Positions 9,369 to 18,914 are shown, counted from the stretch's first letter. The stretch: 64,000 bases of DNA from Ga0077555 sp963761475 (GCA_963761475.1 CAVXGT010000010.1:62001-126000); one strand, 5' to 3'. Notes: generated by a model from the letters alone, not told the origin. Translations and numbers: made by a program.

Positions 9369-10501
9369 ATGCGGGCTGAGCATGAGCAGTTGGTCAACGA
9401 CATCAAAGAGTCGCTGTCCTTGCTAAGGAGGTCTCTTTGACTGGGATTCTGCCGAAAAGCGCCTCGAAGAGCTGAACCGCGACAGCGAGGATCCCAACCT
9501 CTGGTCCAATCCGCAGCGCGCCCAGAAGGTCATGCGCCAGCGTCAGGGCATGGAACGCGCCATCTCCAGCTACAAGCAGCTCGAGCGCGAACTCGACGAT
9601 GCCATGACCTTGCTCGAGCTGGGTGAGGCGGAGGACGACGAAGCCACCATGACCGAGGGCGAGACAGCCCTCAAGCGCCTCGTCAAGGATGTCCAGCGCC
9701 GCGAGGTCGAGGCCCTGCTCTCCGGTGAAGCCGACGGCATGGACGCCTACCTCGAGGTCCACGCCGGTGCCGGCGGCACCGAAAGCCAGGACTGGGCTTC
9801 CATGCTCCTGCGCATGTACACGCGATGGGCCGAGGAACGCGGCTACAAGGTCACCGTCACCGACATCGGCGAGGGCGAAGAAGCCGGCATCAAGAGCGCC
9901 ATCATCGAGGTCAAGGGCGAGAACGCCTATGGCTGGCTCAAGACCGAGGCCGGCGTCCACCGCCTCGTGCGCATCTCTCCCTATGATGCCAACGCCCGCC
10001 GCCACACCTCGTTCTCGAGCGTCACCGTCTACCCCGTCGTCGACGACACCATCGAGATCGAGATCAACCCCGCCGACCTCGACATTTCCTACACCCGCTC
10101 GCAAGGCGCCGGAGGCCAGTCCGTCAACCGCACGGAGTTCCGCCGTCCGCCTCGTCCACAAGCCGACCAACATAATAATTTTCGCCCAGGAGCAGCGCTC
10201 CCAGCACCAGAACCGCGACATCGCCATGAAGCGCCTCAAGGCGCGCCTCTACGAGATGGAGCTGAAGAAGCGCGAGGAAAAAGCGCTCGCCGATCAGGCC
10301 AACAAGTCGGAGATCGGCTGGGGCCACCAGATCCGGTCCTACGTGCTGCAGCCCTATCAGCTCGTCAAGGACCTGCGCACCGGCGTCGAGACCTCCGACA
10401 CTGCCGGCGTGCTCGATGGCGACATCGACGAGTTCATCGAGGCCGCTCTGGCCCGGCGCATCAAGGGTGGCGGCCCCTCCTCCGTCGACGACATCGACTG
10501 A
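9369..10501 (+). CDS. prfB: peptide chain release factor 2 with programmed +1 frameshift
   Basis: RF2 ends translation at UGA and UAA by hydrolysing peptidyl-tRNA with its GGQ loop. The first 23 codons from 9369 (MRAEHEQLVNDIKESLSLL and RRSL) run to an in-frame TGA at 9438-9440. The slippery CTT-TGA-C and the upstream Shine-Dalgarno-like AAGGAGG are the known autoregulatory +1 frameshift site. Reading resumes at 9439 with DWDSAEKRLEELNRDSED. GGQ lies in GAGGQSVNRTE. A second, accidental shift from an extra T near 10137 changes frame before SAVRLVHKPTNIIIFAQEQ. After correcting both, the protein is about 376 residues, normal for RF2. It ends SVDDID at 10501. Confidence 0.92.
9421..9441 (+). 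promoter_or_regulatory. prfB programmed frameshift site
   Basis: AAGGAGG (9425-9431) lies a few bases before CTT-TGA-C (9435-9441). This is the canonical RF2 recoding signal. When RF2 is scarce the ribosome pauses at UGA and slips +1, restoring RF2 synthesis. The same site is present on the minus strand of the left arm near 7475-7500. Confidence 0.9.
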
Positions 10502-10562
10502 AGCCGTTCCGCATCAGTCGTGCACGGGAATTGGGTCCGGCACGACCCAACCTGCCGTTCGC

Positions 10563-11300
10563 TCAGTCGACGAACTCCAGCCCCATCGAGGTGCCGCGCC
10601 GCCAGCGCATACGGCAGGCCCGGTCGATGGCGAGCGCATCCACCTTGAGGCGGAAGGCGCGCGGGATCTGCACATTGTCGGGCAGCAGTAGTCGCGCGCC
10701 GCCGGTCGAAAGATCGGCCAACACGCACGTCACCGCCCCGCCAGCGTCCGGCAACAGCACCTCGGCCGCGCGCACAACCCGGTTCCGGACCTCCGTGCGT
10801 CGCTCGCTCGCGTGCACCTTTGGCTTGCTCTTGACCTCGAAAGCGACGCCGATATAGCCCGTAAAAACCCCGGCCTGGTCGAACTGCGGCCGCCCGACGG
10901 TCTGCATCAATCGCGCTTCGCTGCCGACATGAAGGACGAACTCGAGCGGACCGAACGGCCCGCAGCCCTCCAGTTGCGCCCGCCAATTGCTGCTGTCATC
11001 AAGGCGATAGACGACGTGATTGAGCGCGTCCCGCGTCTTGCCGTAATAGGCCTCCGGCCGATGCCCCGCGTGCTGTTCGACGCTGGGGCTCAGATAGACG
11101 AAGCGATGTGCAGCATCGGTCTCCCAGACCCAGCCGCCAAGAATCTCACCAACCGCTTCGAGACGGCGCAAGGCAGCCTGCCCCGCAGTTTCCTCGTCAA
11201 GAGTGCGCCGAACAGGCGCTTCGAACCCGCCATCTGTCGTCTCTGCCGGTTCGCTTACATCGCTCCTGCCAGCCATGTCAGCCATATCAGCCAGTTCCAC
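10563..11300 (-). CDS. PAS-PilZ domain protein (right arm copy)
   Basis: A 245-residue cytosolic protein. The N-terminus is Asp/Ala-rich and unstructured. A PAS sensor domain spans about residues 40-150 (GGWVWETDAAHRFVYLSPSV, then YRLDDSSNWRAQLEGCGPF and FTGYIGVAFEV). A PilZ domain (about 158-245) has the RxxxR-type signature in ERRTEVRNRV and DLSTGGARL, ending RRGTSMGLEFVD, so c-di-GMP binding is likely. PAS-PilZ proteins without an enzymatic domain usually act as c-di-GMP effectors by contacting a partner; the partner is not evident here. It converges with prfB and diverges from tenA. Confidence 0.82.
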   Translation of the reverse strand: MELADMADMAGRSDVSEPAETTDGGFEAPVRRTLDEETAGQAALRRLEAVGEILGGWVWETDAAHRFVYLSPSVEQHAGHRPEAYYGKTRDALNHVVYRLDDSSNWRAQLEGCGPFGPLEFVLHVGSEARLMQTVGRPQFDQAGVFTGYIGVAFEVKSKPKVHASERRTEVRNRVVRAAEVLLPDAGGAVTCVLADLSTGGARLLLPDNVQIPRAFRLKVDALAIDRACRMRWRRGTSMGLEFVD

Positions 11301-11650
11301 TCCGCCCCCTGTCGGTTCCCCACCGTTTCCACGCGTCCCAATGATCCCAGAAAAGCGTAAAGACCGGCTGCCTCAGCGCGCCAACAACTGCATAAAACTT
11401 TATGCAATCCGATGCCGTCCCTGCGATGCGTGCAAATCCAGCTCGCCTTCCCGGCCAACGAGCAGCGCCTTCGCCGCAATGCGTTGCCGGCCTCGGGCCA
11501 ACGCGCTTATGCAGAACGCCGAGCTGCCCCGGCCCGCCGCCGCCACCAACACGCTCTACCAAAGCACCCAAACTGCGTGACCTCGAGTTGCCCCCAACGT
11601 CGGGTTGCTGCATCACTGGAGGTCAATCGCCAACCAGCAGAGCACCCGCC
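11301..11650. promoter_or_regulatory. divergent promoter region with 18-bp palindrome
   Basis: This 350-bp gap separates the divergent PAS-PilZ gene and tenA. The only clear signal is the dyad TGCATAAAACTTTATGCA at 11389-11406, an operator-like palindrome conserved in both arms. An open frame runs from 11402 into tenA but its protein is Pro/Arg-rich and non-native looking, so tenA is started at 11651. No TPP riboswitch consensus was recognised. Confidence 0.45.
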
Positions 11651-12313
11651 ATGACCCTTTTCCAACGCCTGAAGCAGCAGGCCCGCCCGGAGTGGGAGGC
11701 CTACACCCGCCACCCCTTCACGCAGGGCATGGCCGACGCCACCCTCCCCGAGCCGGCTTTCCGTCATTATCTCGTCCAGGACTACCTGTTCCTGATCGAG
11801 TTCGCCCGCGCCTATGCGCTTGCCGTCTACAAGGCGCCGACGCTGGCCGACATGCGCGAGGGTGCAGGCGGTCTCGCAGCGATCCTCGACGTCGAGATGG
11901 ACCTGCACGTCAAGCTCTGCGCCAATTGGGGCCTCTCCCCTGCCGACCTCGAAACCGCCCCGCCCGAGCCCGAGACGTTGGCCTACACCCGCTACGCCCT
12001 CGACGCCGGCATGCGTGGCGACCTGCTCTCGCTCAAGGTGGCGCTCGCCCCCTGCGTCATCGGTTATGCCGAGATCGCCAAGAGTCTCGAAGCCAAATCC
12101 CGCGGCAACGACCCCACCAATCCCTACCGCGTCTGGATCGCCGAGTACGCTGGCGAGCCCTACCAGCAGGTCGCCAAGGCTGCTGAAGATCACCTCGAAC
12201 GCCTCGCCCAGCGCTACGTCACCCCCGCCCGCGAAGCCGAGCTCGTGCGCCTCTTCCGTGAAGCCACCCGCCTCGAAGCAGACTTCTGGGAAATGGGCTG
12301 GAAAAAGCGCTGA
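11651..12313 (+). CDS. tenA: TenA-type thiaminase II / aminopyrimidine aminohydrolase
   Basis: TenA proteins hydrolyse aminomethyl-HMP, a thiamin breakdown product, to HMP for salvage of the thiamin pyrimidine. The 220-residue all-helical protein has the expected blocks: HPFTQGMADATLPEPAFRHY, QDYLFLIEFARAYALA, and LAPCVIGYAEIA, whose Cys marks the TenA_C subgroup (the subgroup closest to Bacillus TenA). The C-terminal EADFWEMGW is also typical. The start MTLFQRLKQQ at 11651 fits the family length. No other thiamin gene is adjacent; argG follows 118 bp downstream on the same strand. Confidence 0.88.
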   Translation: MTLFQRLKQQARPEWEAYTRHPFTQGMADATLPEPAFRHYLVQDYLFLIEFARAYALAVYKAPTLADMREGAGGLAAILDVEMDLHVKLCANWGLSPADLETAPPEPETLAYTRYALDAGMRGDLLSLKVALAPCVIGYAEIAKSLEAKSRGNDPTNPYRVWIAEYAGEPYQQVAKAAEDHLERLAQRYVTPAREAELVRLFREATRLEADFWEMGWKKR

Positions 12314-12431
12314 CCTTCGCTATCCCCCGCCATGGCACCGCTTGCCTGCGCCACCGAGAGCCTTGCCCGCGCCCGCCCGCTGCCTATAGTGCGCCGCAAC
12401 CGCGGAAACCGCACTGCAGGAGACGAGCACG

Positions 12432-13681
12432 ATGGCCAACAGCGCCGGCGAAGGCAGCGACATGAAGGGCAAGGTCAAGCGCGTAGTGCTGGCCTATTCC
12501 GGCGGCCTCGACACCTCGATCATCCTGAAATGGCTGCAGGAAACCTACGGCTGCGAGGTCGTAACCTTCACCGCCGACCTTGGCCAGGGCGAGGAGCTGG
12601 GCCCGGCCCGCGACAAGGCCCTCATGCTCGGCATCAAGCCCGAGCACATCTTCATCGAGGATCTTCGCGAGGAGTTCATCCGCGATTTCGTCTTTCCGAT
12701 GTTCCGCGCCAACGCCCTCTACGAGGGCGTCTACCTGCTCGGCACCTCGATCGCCCGCCCGCTGATCTCCAAGGCCCAGATCGACATCGCCCGGAAGGTC
12801 GGCGCCGACGCCGTTTGTCACGGCGCCACCGGCAAGGGCAACGATCAGGTCCGCTTCGAGCTCTCCTATTACGCGCTCGAGCCGTCCATCAAGATCATCG
12901 CGCCTTGGCGCGAATGGGATTTCAAGAGCCGCGAGGACCTCATCGACTTCGCCGAGAACCACCAGATCCCCATCGCCAAGGACAAGCGCGGCGAAGCCCC
13001 CTTCTCCGTCGACGCCAACCTCCTGCACTCGTCCTCCGAGGGCAAGGTGCTCGAGGACCCCAACGTCGAGCCGCCGCCCTACGTCTACATGCGCACGATC
13101 TCGCCGGAGGAAGCGCCGGACAAAGCCACCGTCATCGAGATCGGCTTCAAGAAGGGCGACGCCGTGTCGATCGACGGCAAGGCGCTTTCGCCCGCAACTC
13201 TGCTCGCCCGCCTGAACGACCTCGGCCGCGACAACGGCATCGGCCGCATCGACCTCGTCGAGAACCGCTTCGTCGGCATGAAATCGCGCGGCGTCTACGA
13301 GACGCCCGGCGGCACCATCCTGCTTGGCCGCCCACCGCGCCATCGAGAGCCTCACGCTCGACCGCGGCGCCGCCCACCTCAAGGACGAGCTGATGCCGCG
13401 CTACGCCGAGCTGATCTACAACGGCTTCTGGTTCTCGCCCGAGCGCGAGATGCTGCAGGCCCTGATCGACAAGAGCCAGGAGCACGTCGAGGGCAAGGTC
13501 CGCCTCGAAGCTCTACAAGGGCAACGTCATCGTCATCGGCCGCGACAGCCCGAAGTCGCTCTACTCCTCCACCCTCGTCACCTTCGAGGACGACCGCGGC
13601 GCCTACGACCAGAAGGACGCCGCAGGCTTCATCCGCTTGAACGCACTGCGCCTCCGCACCCTCGGCTCCCGCGACCGGTGA
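12432..13681 (+). CDS. argG: argininosuccinate synthase, two accidental frameshifts
   Basis: ArgG joins citrulline and aspartate with ATP to make argininosuccinate, the penultimate step of arginine synthesis. The ATP-binding AYSGGLDTS is near residues 20-28; GATGKGNDQVRFE and FSVDANLLHSSSEG are signature blocks of the family. The frame breaks twice, by an extra T near 13328 (after PGGTILL) and an extra C near 13508 (after HVEGKVRL). Reading through gives AAHRAIESLTLDRGAAHLKD and then KLYKGNVIVIGRDSP, and a 415-residue protein of normal length ending LGSRDR. The breaks in an essential pathway gene suggest sequence error. Confidence 0.92.
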
Positions 13682-13797
13682 CAGGCCAGCCAGCATCAGA
13701 ACGTCCTTCAAATCCCGATCACAACGCGATAGACCAAAAAAATCGCGGAACATTCTTACTTGTACTGGAATTGTGAGCTCACTGCCGGGAAGTTGAA

Positions 13798-14665
13798 ATG
13801 ACAGACAAAGGCATTCGGGTTGTCCTCTTTTGTTGCGATGGCCTCTTCCAACGCGACTTGATGCAGCGCCTGAATGATGCCTACACCCTCGAGGCCATCG
13901 TGCTTCAGATCGATCGGGCCTCGCGTCGATCGGCAATCGAGCGCATCTTTCCCTACACGAACCCGCGCCGTCTCCTGCGCTATGCATCGGTCAGGCTCAA
14001 TCGCCCGGCATATCAGCGTCAGGCACAGCCTTTGATCGAACGTATCCTGTATCGCAATGGAAAGCCGCCCGACATCCCTTCTGGGGTAGAGGTTCACTGC
14101 GTCGAAAATATCAACGATGCAGCCACGCTTGAGGTGCTCGACCGCATTCGCCCCGATGCCGTAGCGGTGAACGGCACGCGATTGATCCGCGAGCCCCTAC
14201 TCGGCCGCGCCAACGCGCTCCGGCTCGGGATGATCAATTTGCACACCGGCCTTTCCCCATATTCACGGGGCGGCAATTGCAACCTATTCATGTTGCTGGA
14301 AGACCACCCAGAGTTGGTGGGCATCACAATCCACCATATCAATTCCGGAATTGATTCCGGAGACATCGTCATCACCGCTCGCCCGAACTTGTCACCGGAT
14401 GACACCATCGAGACGATCGATGCAAAGTCATTCGAGCTTGGAAATCGCGCAATGATCTCAGCATTGAAGCAGATCCACGACGGCCGCGCTGAACGAGTTC
14501 AAGCAGTGGACCGTTGGCAAGGAGTTCTTGCGTCGAACCGGCTACCAATACGATCCTTACCTGCACGTCATGGTCAATCGGAAGCTGGCGGCAGGACTTA
14601 TTGAGCGTTACTTGAGCCGCAAGCATGAATTGGACGCCGAAGTTCGGCTCATAGGGCAGATGTGA
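13798..14665 (+). CDS. formyltransferase-fold protein (sugar N-formyltransferase-like), frameshifted
   Basis: A protein of the formyl-THF-dependent transferase fold. The core GMINLHTGLSPYSRGGNCNL carries the Asn and the equivalent of the catalytic His of Fmt/ArnA-type enzymes, and GIDSGDIV supplies the catalytic Asp. It lacks the tRNA-binding C-terminal domain of Fmt, and Asn-His-Asp enzymes of this size usually formylate amino sugars. A frame change near 14490 moves the C-terminus to LNEFKQWTVGKEFLRRTGYQ, ending LIGQM at 14665. A polysaccharide deacetylase starts one base later, so the two are an operon. A sugar substrate is an inference. Confidence 0.75.
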
Positions 14666-14666
14666 A

Positions 14667-15691
14667 ATGGCGCTCCCCATTGCCAGCCTTCTGCCACGCA
14701 TTGCCAACCGGGCGATGGACGCAGCTTCCTGCCCGGGCTCGAGAGGTTACTCCTTCGGCACGGACACGGCCGTGTGGCATGCCTGCTCTATCACCGCATC
14801 GCAGCGCCCGATCAGGACCCATACGCCTTCCTCACGCGAGGCGGCGTGCCAGCCACCTCGCCCCAGGAGCTTGAGTGGGACTTGCGATATCTCACCCGGC
14901 TTGGCGCTCGCTTCATGACCTTTGACCAGATCTTGTCGGGAGAGTTTCCCGAACCCCACCAATTCGGGGTCATCGTGGCCTTCGACGATTGTTTCGCAGA
15001 TAACTACACGACCGGCCGCGACATCCTCGAAACCATGGGGATCAAAGCCGTATTTTTTCAGACCACAGGCCTCATTGACGCGCGGTCTCTGATCTGGGAG
15101 CACGCTCTCTATTGGCACACGCGCAATCCTGATGCCTCGGAGCGATTTCACAAAATTGCCAACACCTTCCTCACGCATAGTGGGCATCCAGCAAGCCCGG
15201 ATTCCCGTATGATCGCTCATCACCTTAGGGAGCGCACGCCCTACGAGATCGTATGCGCCATCCTCGCCGAAGCCAATGCCACCCCTTCGCTTACAACAGG
15301 CATGCCCCAGCTGCCAGGCAACCTATATCCAAGTGCGGATCACGTTAGAGCAGCCCACCAAGTCGGTCACGAAATCGGCAGCCACGGCCACCTTCACCTC
15401 AAGCGCGACACGGTCAGTGCAGACCTATTCCGCGACGACCTCGTCCACTCTCGCAGTGTCCTAGCTGGTCTCCTGGACGAACCGCCACGCACTTACTCCT
15501 TTCCATTCAGCAGCCATATGCCAGGAGATGACGCAATCTGCCGGCAAGCTGCATTCGAGCTGGTCGCGACGGTCGAGCGCAACCGGCATATCGAGCGCCC
15601 AATAACCTATTTCGCTCCGCGCTTCACGTGGCCAGGGCCGGCGCGGAACAGGTTCCGGCAACGCCGTTGGCTACTGACAGGCAGAGTGTAA
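14667..15691 (+). CDS. polysaccharide deacetylase (NodB family), frameshifted N-terminus
   Basis: NodB-type deacetylases remove acetyl or formyl groups from amino sugars with a metal held by Asp-His-His. Visible are the metal/base Asp pair in VIVAFDDCFADN, the HxxxH metal ligands in IGSHGHLHLKR, and RTYSFPFSSHMPGDD. The start MALPIASLLPRIANRA at 14667 needs a one-base frame change near 14720 to reach VACLLYHRIAAPDQDPYAF. The protein is about 341 residues. No signal peptide is evident, so it probably works on the cytoplasmic side. It is placed directly after the formyltransferase, echoing the ArnA-ArnD formylation/deformylation logic. Confidence 0.8.
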
Positions 15692-15911
15692 AGCCAGCGT
15701 TCGCCATGCCACCGGCTGCGTGCTGCATCACCGCAGGGCCCGCCGTCCTGATGCGTGCGGTCGACACCGCTCCACATCATACAAAATCTACGCGCGTCTA
15801 ATCTGCTTCTCGTGCCCTCTTGACCGTCCAATACACGCTATCTCCGCCTTGCCCCTCCCCCTTCAAACCTGCTTAGCTTGACCGCAACACCCCCATCAGG
15901 AGACCGCCTTC

Positions 15912-16796
15912 ATGAACCTCGGCAAGCTCGGCGTCTGGGCCTCGCTCGACGCACTCTCGGCCAACGATGCCGCAGCCTTCGCCCGCCGCACCGAGGCCCG
16001 AGGCTTCCGGACGCTGTGGATGCCCGAAAGCCGCGGTCGCAACGTCCTCGTCAACGCCGCCTGGATGCTCGCCAACACCACGACCCTCAACATTGCGACC
16101 GGCATAGCCAACATCTACGCCCGCGATCCCATGGCAGCCCGCGCTGCCCAGCTCGGCCTCAACGAGCAGTCCGGCGGCCGCTTCCTCCTCGGCCTCGGCG
16201 TCTCCCACAAGCCTATGGTGTCGGGCATGCGCGGCCACGACTACGGCAAGCCCGTACCGACCATGCGCGCCTACTTGAAAGCCATGAGCGAGGTGCCGTA
16301 CGCCGGCCCCGCACCCGCAACACCCCCATTGACCGTGATCGCAGCCCTCGGCCCCGTCATGCTCAAGCTCGCCAAAGAGGCGGCCGACGGCGCCCACCCC
16401 TATTGCGTGACCCCCGCCCACACCGCCGAAGCACGCAAGATCCTCGGCCCCGGCAAACTCCTCTGCCCCGAGCAGATGGTCATGCTCGAAACCGATCCCG
16501 CCCGCGCCCGCGCCGGTGCCCGCGTCGCGCTCGCCCCCTATATCGCCATGGAGAACTACTGCGCCAATTGGCGCCGCCTCGGCTTCAACCAGTCAGACCT
16601 CGCCGACGGCGGCTCCGACGCCTTGATCGACGCCAATATCTGCTGGGGCGACGAGGCCACCATCCGCGCCCGCATCGAGGACCACTGGAAGGCCGGCGCC
16701 GACCACGTCTGCATCCAGTCGATCCATCCCACAGGCGAGCGCACCAAGCTCGACGAGCGCATCTTCGACCTTCTGGCGCCGCTCGCCGCCGCATGA
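15912..16796 (+). CDS. LLM-class (F420/flavin-dependent) oxidoreductase
   Basis: A 294-residue luciferase-like TIM-barrel protein of the group annotated as probable F420-dependent oxidoreductases. Features are KLGVWASLDALSANDAAAFA, RTLWMPESRGRN, NIATGIANIYARDPMAARAA, and GGRFLLGLGVSHKPMV, the conserved LGLGVS turn. Members use F420 or FMN to oxidise or reduce unknown substrates. A ribosome site AGGAG precedes the start. A TauD-like dioxygenase follows 78 bases later on the same strand. Whether the host makes F420 cannot be told from this window. Confidence 0.85.
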   Translation: MNLGKLGVWASLDALSANDAAAFARRTEARGFRTLWMPESRGRNVLVNAAWMLANTTTLNIATGIANIYARDPMAARAAQLGLNEQSGGRFLLGLGVSHKPMVSGMRGHDYGKPVPTMRAYLKAMSEVPYAGPAPATPPLTVIAALGPVMLKLAKEAADGAHPYCVTPAHTAEARKILGPGKLLCPEQMVMLETDPARARAGARVALAPYIAMENYCANWRRLGFNQSDLADGGSDALIDANICWGDEATIRARIEDHWKAGADHVCIQSIHPTGERTKLDERIFDLLAPLAAA

Positions 16797-16874
16797 CAGC
16801 ATAGGCGCGCCGGCCCGCCCCAAACTCACCACGACAGCGCCGGCGCAGCCGTTTTCGCCAGGAGGACTATCGCG

Positions 16875-17747
16875 ATGTCAGCTTCTGCCGCAATCACCGT
16901 TGTGCCGACCGGCGCCAGCCTGGGCGCCGACATCCAGGGCCTCGATGTCTCGAAGGCCCTCGACGAGGCAACCTTCCGCGCCGTCTACCGCGCCTGGAAC
17001 GACCACCTCGTGCTGCGCTTTCGCGGCCAGCAACTCGACGACGACCAGCTCGCCTCTTTTTCCCGCCGCTTCGGCGAGCTCGACAATGCCCCCATCAGCG
17101 CCAAGGACAGCCCCCTCGCCCGTCATCGCAAGGACATCGCCGTCATCTCCAACATTGTCATGGACGGCAAGCCGATCGGCGGCCTGGGCAATTCCGAGCT
17201 CGTCTGGCATCAGGACATGAGCTACGTCGACCTGCCGCCGAAGGCGAGCCTGCTCTACGGCCTGGAAACACCGGCCAAAGGCGGAGAGACATTCTTCTAT
17301 AATCTTTACAAGGCCTACGAGACCCTGCCGGCCGCAATGAAGGCGCGCATCCAGGGCCTCGCCTGCAAGCACGACGCCACCCGCAATTCGTCCGGCCAGC
17401 TCCGCCAGGGCTTTGCCGAGGCCTACGCCAACGCCGACCGGCCCGGCGCCATCCACCCCCTCGTCGTCCGCCATCCCGAGACCGGCCGCCCGTCGCTCTA
17501 CCTGGGCCGCCGCCCCAACGCCTGGATCGTCGGCCTCACCGATGCCGAAAGCGACACACTCCTCGACGAGCTATGGACCCACGTTGAAAGCGGCCCCTTC
17601 CATTGGGCCCAGCAATGGCAGCCGGGCGATCTCATCATCTGGGACAACCGCTGCACGCTCCATCGCCGCAACACCCTCGACCCGAGCCTGCGCCGCCTCA
17701 TGCACCGCACCCAGGTCAAGGACACCACCCGCCCCTCAGGCATGTAA
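16875..17747 (+). CDS. TauD/TfdA family 2-oxoglutarate dioxygenase
   Basis: Non-haem Fe(II)/2-oxoglutarate dioxygenase of 290 residues. The iron triad is visible: WHQDMSYVDLPP gives the HxD, and DNRCTLHRRNTLDPSLRRLM gives the distal His and the Arg that binds 2-oxoglutarate. Family members start breakdown of taurine, 2,4-D or other small acids. The substrate here is unknown, and the closest pattern is the generic TauD-like group in soil proteobacteria. A GGAGG ribosome site lies just before 16875. Likely cotranscribed with the upstream LLM oxidoreductase. Confidence 0.88.
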   Translation: MSASAAITVVPTGASLGADIQGLDVSKALDEATFRAVYRAWNDHLVLRFRGQQLDDDQLASFSRRFGELDNAPISAKDSPLARHRKDIAVISNIVMDGKPIGGLGNSELVWHQDMSYVDLPPKASLLYGLETPAKGGETFFYNLYKAYETLPAAMKARIQGLACKHDATRNSSGQLRQGFAEAYANADRPGAIHPLVVRHPETGRPSLYLGRRPNAWIVGLTDAESDTLLDELWTHVESGPFHWAQQWQPGDLIIWDNRCTLHRRNTLDPSLRRLMHRTQVKDTTRPSGM

Positions 17748-18029
17748 CACCCCACGGTGGTCGTCCTGCAGCAGGCGCGCCGACGCTGGCGCGCGCTGGC
17801 ATGCCGGTGATGGAAGCAGCAAAGGCCGCGCCCAGGCCGGCGATGCACCAGGTCAAGATCGCCATTCTTAATTCCTGCGCCGGCTCGAAAAAGGACGTCC
17901 GGCAGTCGACACCACCCGTCCGCCCCTCGGCCCGATTGCGCCAGATCATGGCGTTTGTGACAGTTGCATGACTAAGCTGGGACTGAGCTTCGACGCATGT
18001 GTTGGGGCGTCGTCTGGAGGCGCTTGGCC

Positions 18030-18875
18030 ATGACAAACCGACCGCTGTCTTACATCGTAAAGAACCAGAAACCGCTGGTCTTGCCGTCCGACGCAACCGT
18101 CGCCGACGCCTGCCGCGCCATGTGCGAGCACCAGACCGGCTCGGTCCTCGTGTCCGGTGAGGGAAATCGCCTCGCCGGCATCTTCACCGGTCGCGATGCC
18201 GTCCGCCTGATGGTCGACCAGTCCGGCATGGCCGACACACCACTCGCTGAAGCCATGACGCCCGATCCCGTCGTAGTCGCGCCATCTGATCGTGCCATTG
18301 ACGCTCTCCGCATCATGACCGAGCAAGGCTTCCGCCACCTTCCAGTTGTCGACCGCAACGTCGTGGTCGGCATTGTCTCGCTGAATGACTTCAAGGGCAT
18401 GGAGCTGGAGGAGTTCTTCCGCCAGCGCTCCGGTGCCGCCACCCTCAGCCCGCCTGAGCGCGGCGTCGGCGACATCGTCAGGGACAAGGCGACACTGCAG
18501 GTCACCTCAGCCGATCCGATCCACCAAGCCTGCAGTCTCATGCGCCAGCACGGTGTCGGTGCCGTCGTCATTCTCGACGATGCCGGCCAGTTGGCGGGCA
18601 TCTTCACCGGTCGCGACGCCGTTCGCGCCTTGGCAGCCGGCAAGGCCTCGCCAACCCATCCCGTGGCCGACGCCATGACCGCTGCCCCGGTCACGGCGGT
18701 CGCACGCGCCCAGGCCATCGAGGCCCTGCGCCGTATGAGCGAAGGCGGCTTCCGCCACCTCCCCGTCGTCGATGAGAACGGCAACGTCCTCGGCGTCATC
18801 TCGCGCCGCGACTTCACCAGCTACGAGCTCGATCGTCTCGAGCAGGAAGAGCACCTGCGCGAGTGCCTGTGGTAA
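18030..18875 (+). CDS. protein with four CBS motifs (two Bateman modules)
   Basis: A 281-residue protein built only of CBS motifs in two tandem pairs. Each pair has the phrases LAGIFTGRDAVR and GFRHLPVVD, so an ancient internal duplication is clear. Bateman modules bind adenosine nucleotides and usually regulate a partner. No catalytic domain is present. The start at 18030 is chosen because TGGAGG precedes it at 18015, and the upstream in-frame codons from 17997 are not family-like. The 282-bp gap before it holds no supportable gene. Confidence 0.88.
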   Translation: MTNRPLSYIVKNQKPLVLPSDATVADACRAMCEHQTGSVLVSGEGNRLAGIFTGRDAVRLMVDQSGMADTPLAEAMTPDPVVVAPSDRAIDALRIMTEQGFRHLPVVDRNVVVGIVSLNDFKGMELEEFFRQRSGAATLSPPERGVGDIVRDKATLQVTSADPIHQACSLMRQHGVGAVVILDDAGQLAGIFTGRDAVRALAAGKASPTHPVADAMTAAPVTAVARAQAIEALRRMSEGGFRHLPVVDENGNVLGVISRRDFTSYELDRLEQEEHLRECLW

Positions 18876-18914
18876 GGCGCACCGGCACCCCCGAAACGAA
18901 TGAGAGCGAGCCAC

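Larger units (their letters stand above)
8481..12945. repeat. right arm of giant inverted repeat
   Basis: Mirror of 3963-8437. This arm continues without interruption into the rest of argG and the downstream chromosome, so it is the arm in its native context. Confidence 0.9.

Noticed and set aside
11402..11650. An 83-residue N-terminal extension of TenA (also in the left arm).
   Set aside because: It is Pro/Arg-rich, absent from TenA proteins, and crosses the operator-like palindrome.
11651..12313. A TPP riboswitch upstream of tenA.
   Set aside because: No THI-box-like CUGAGA...ACCUG pattern was seen in the 350-bp leader region.
17716..18096. Minus-strand open frame with a hydrophobic stretch (MAILTWCIAGLGAAFAASIT) in the TauD-CBS gap.
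   Set aside because: No ribosome site, Arg/Trp-rich remainder, and overlap with the CBS gene start. A small secreted protein cannot be supported.
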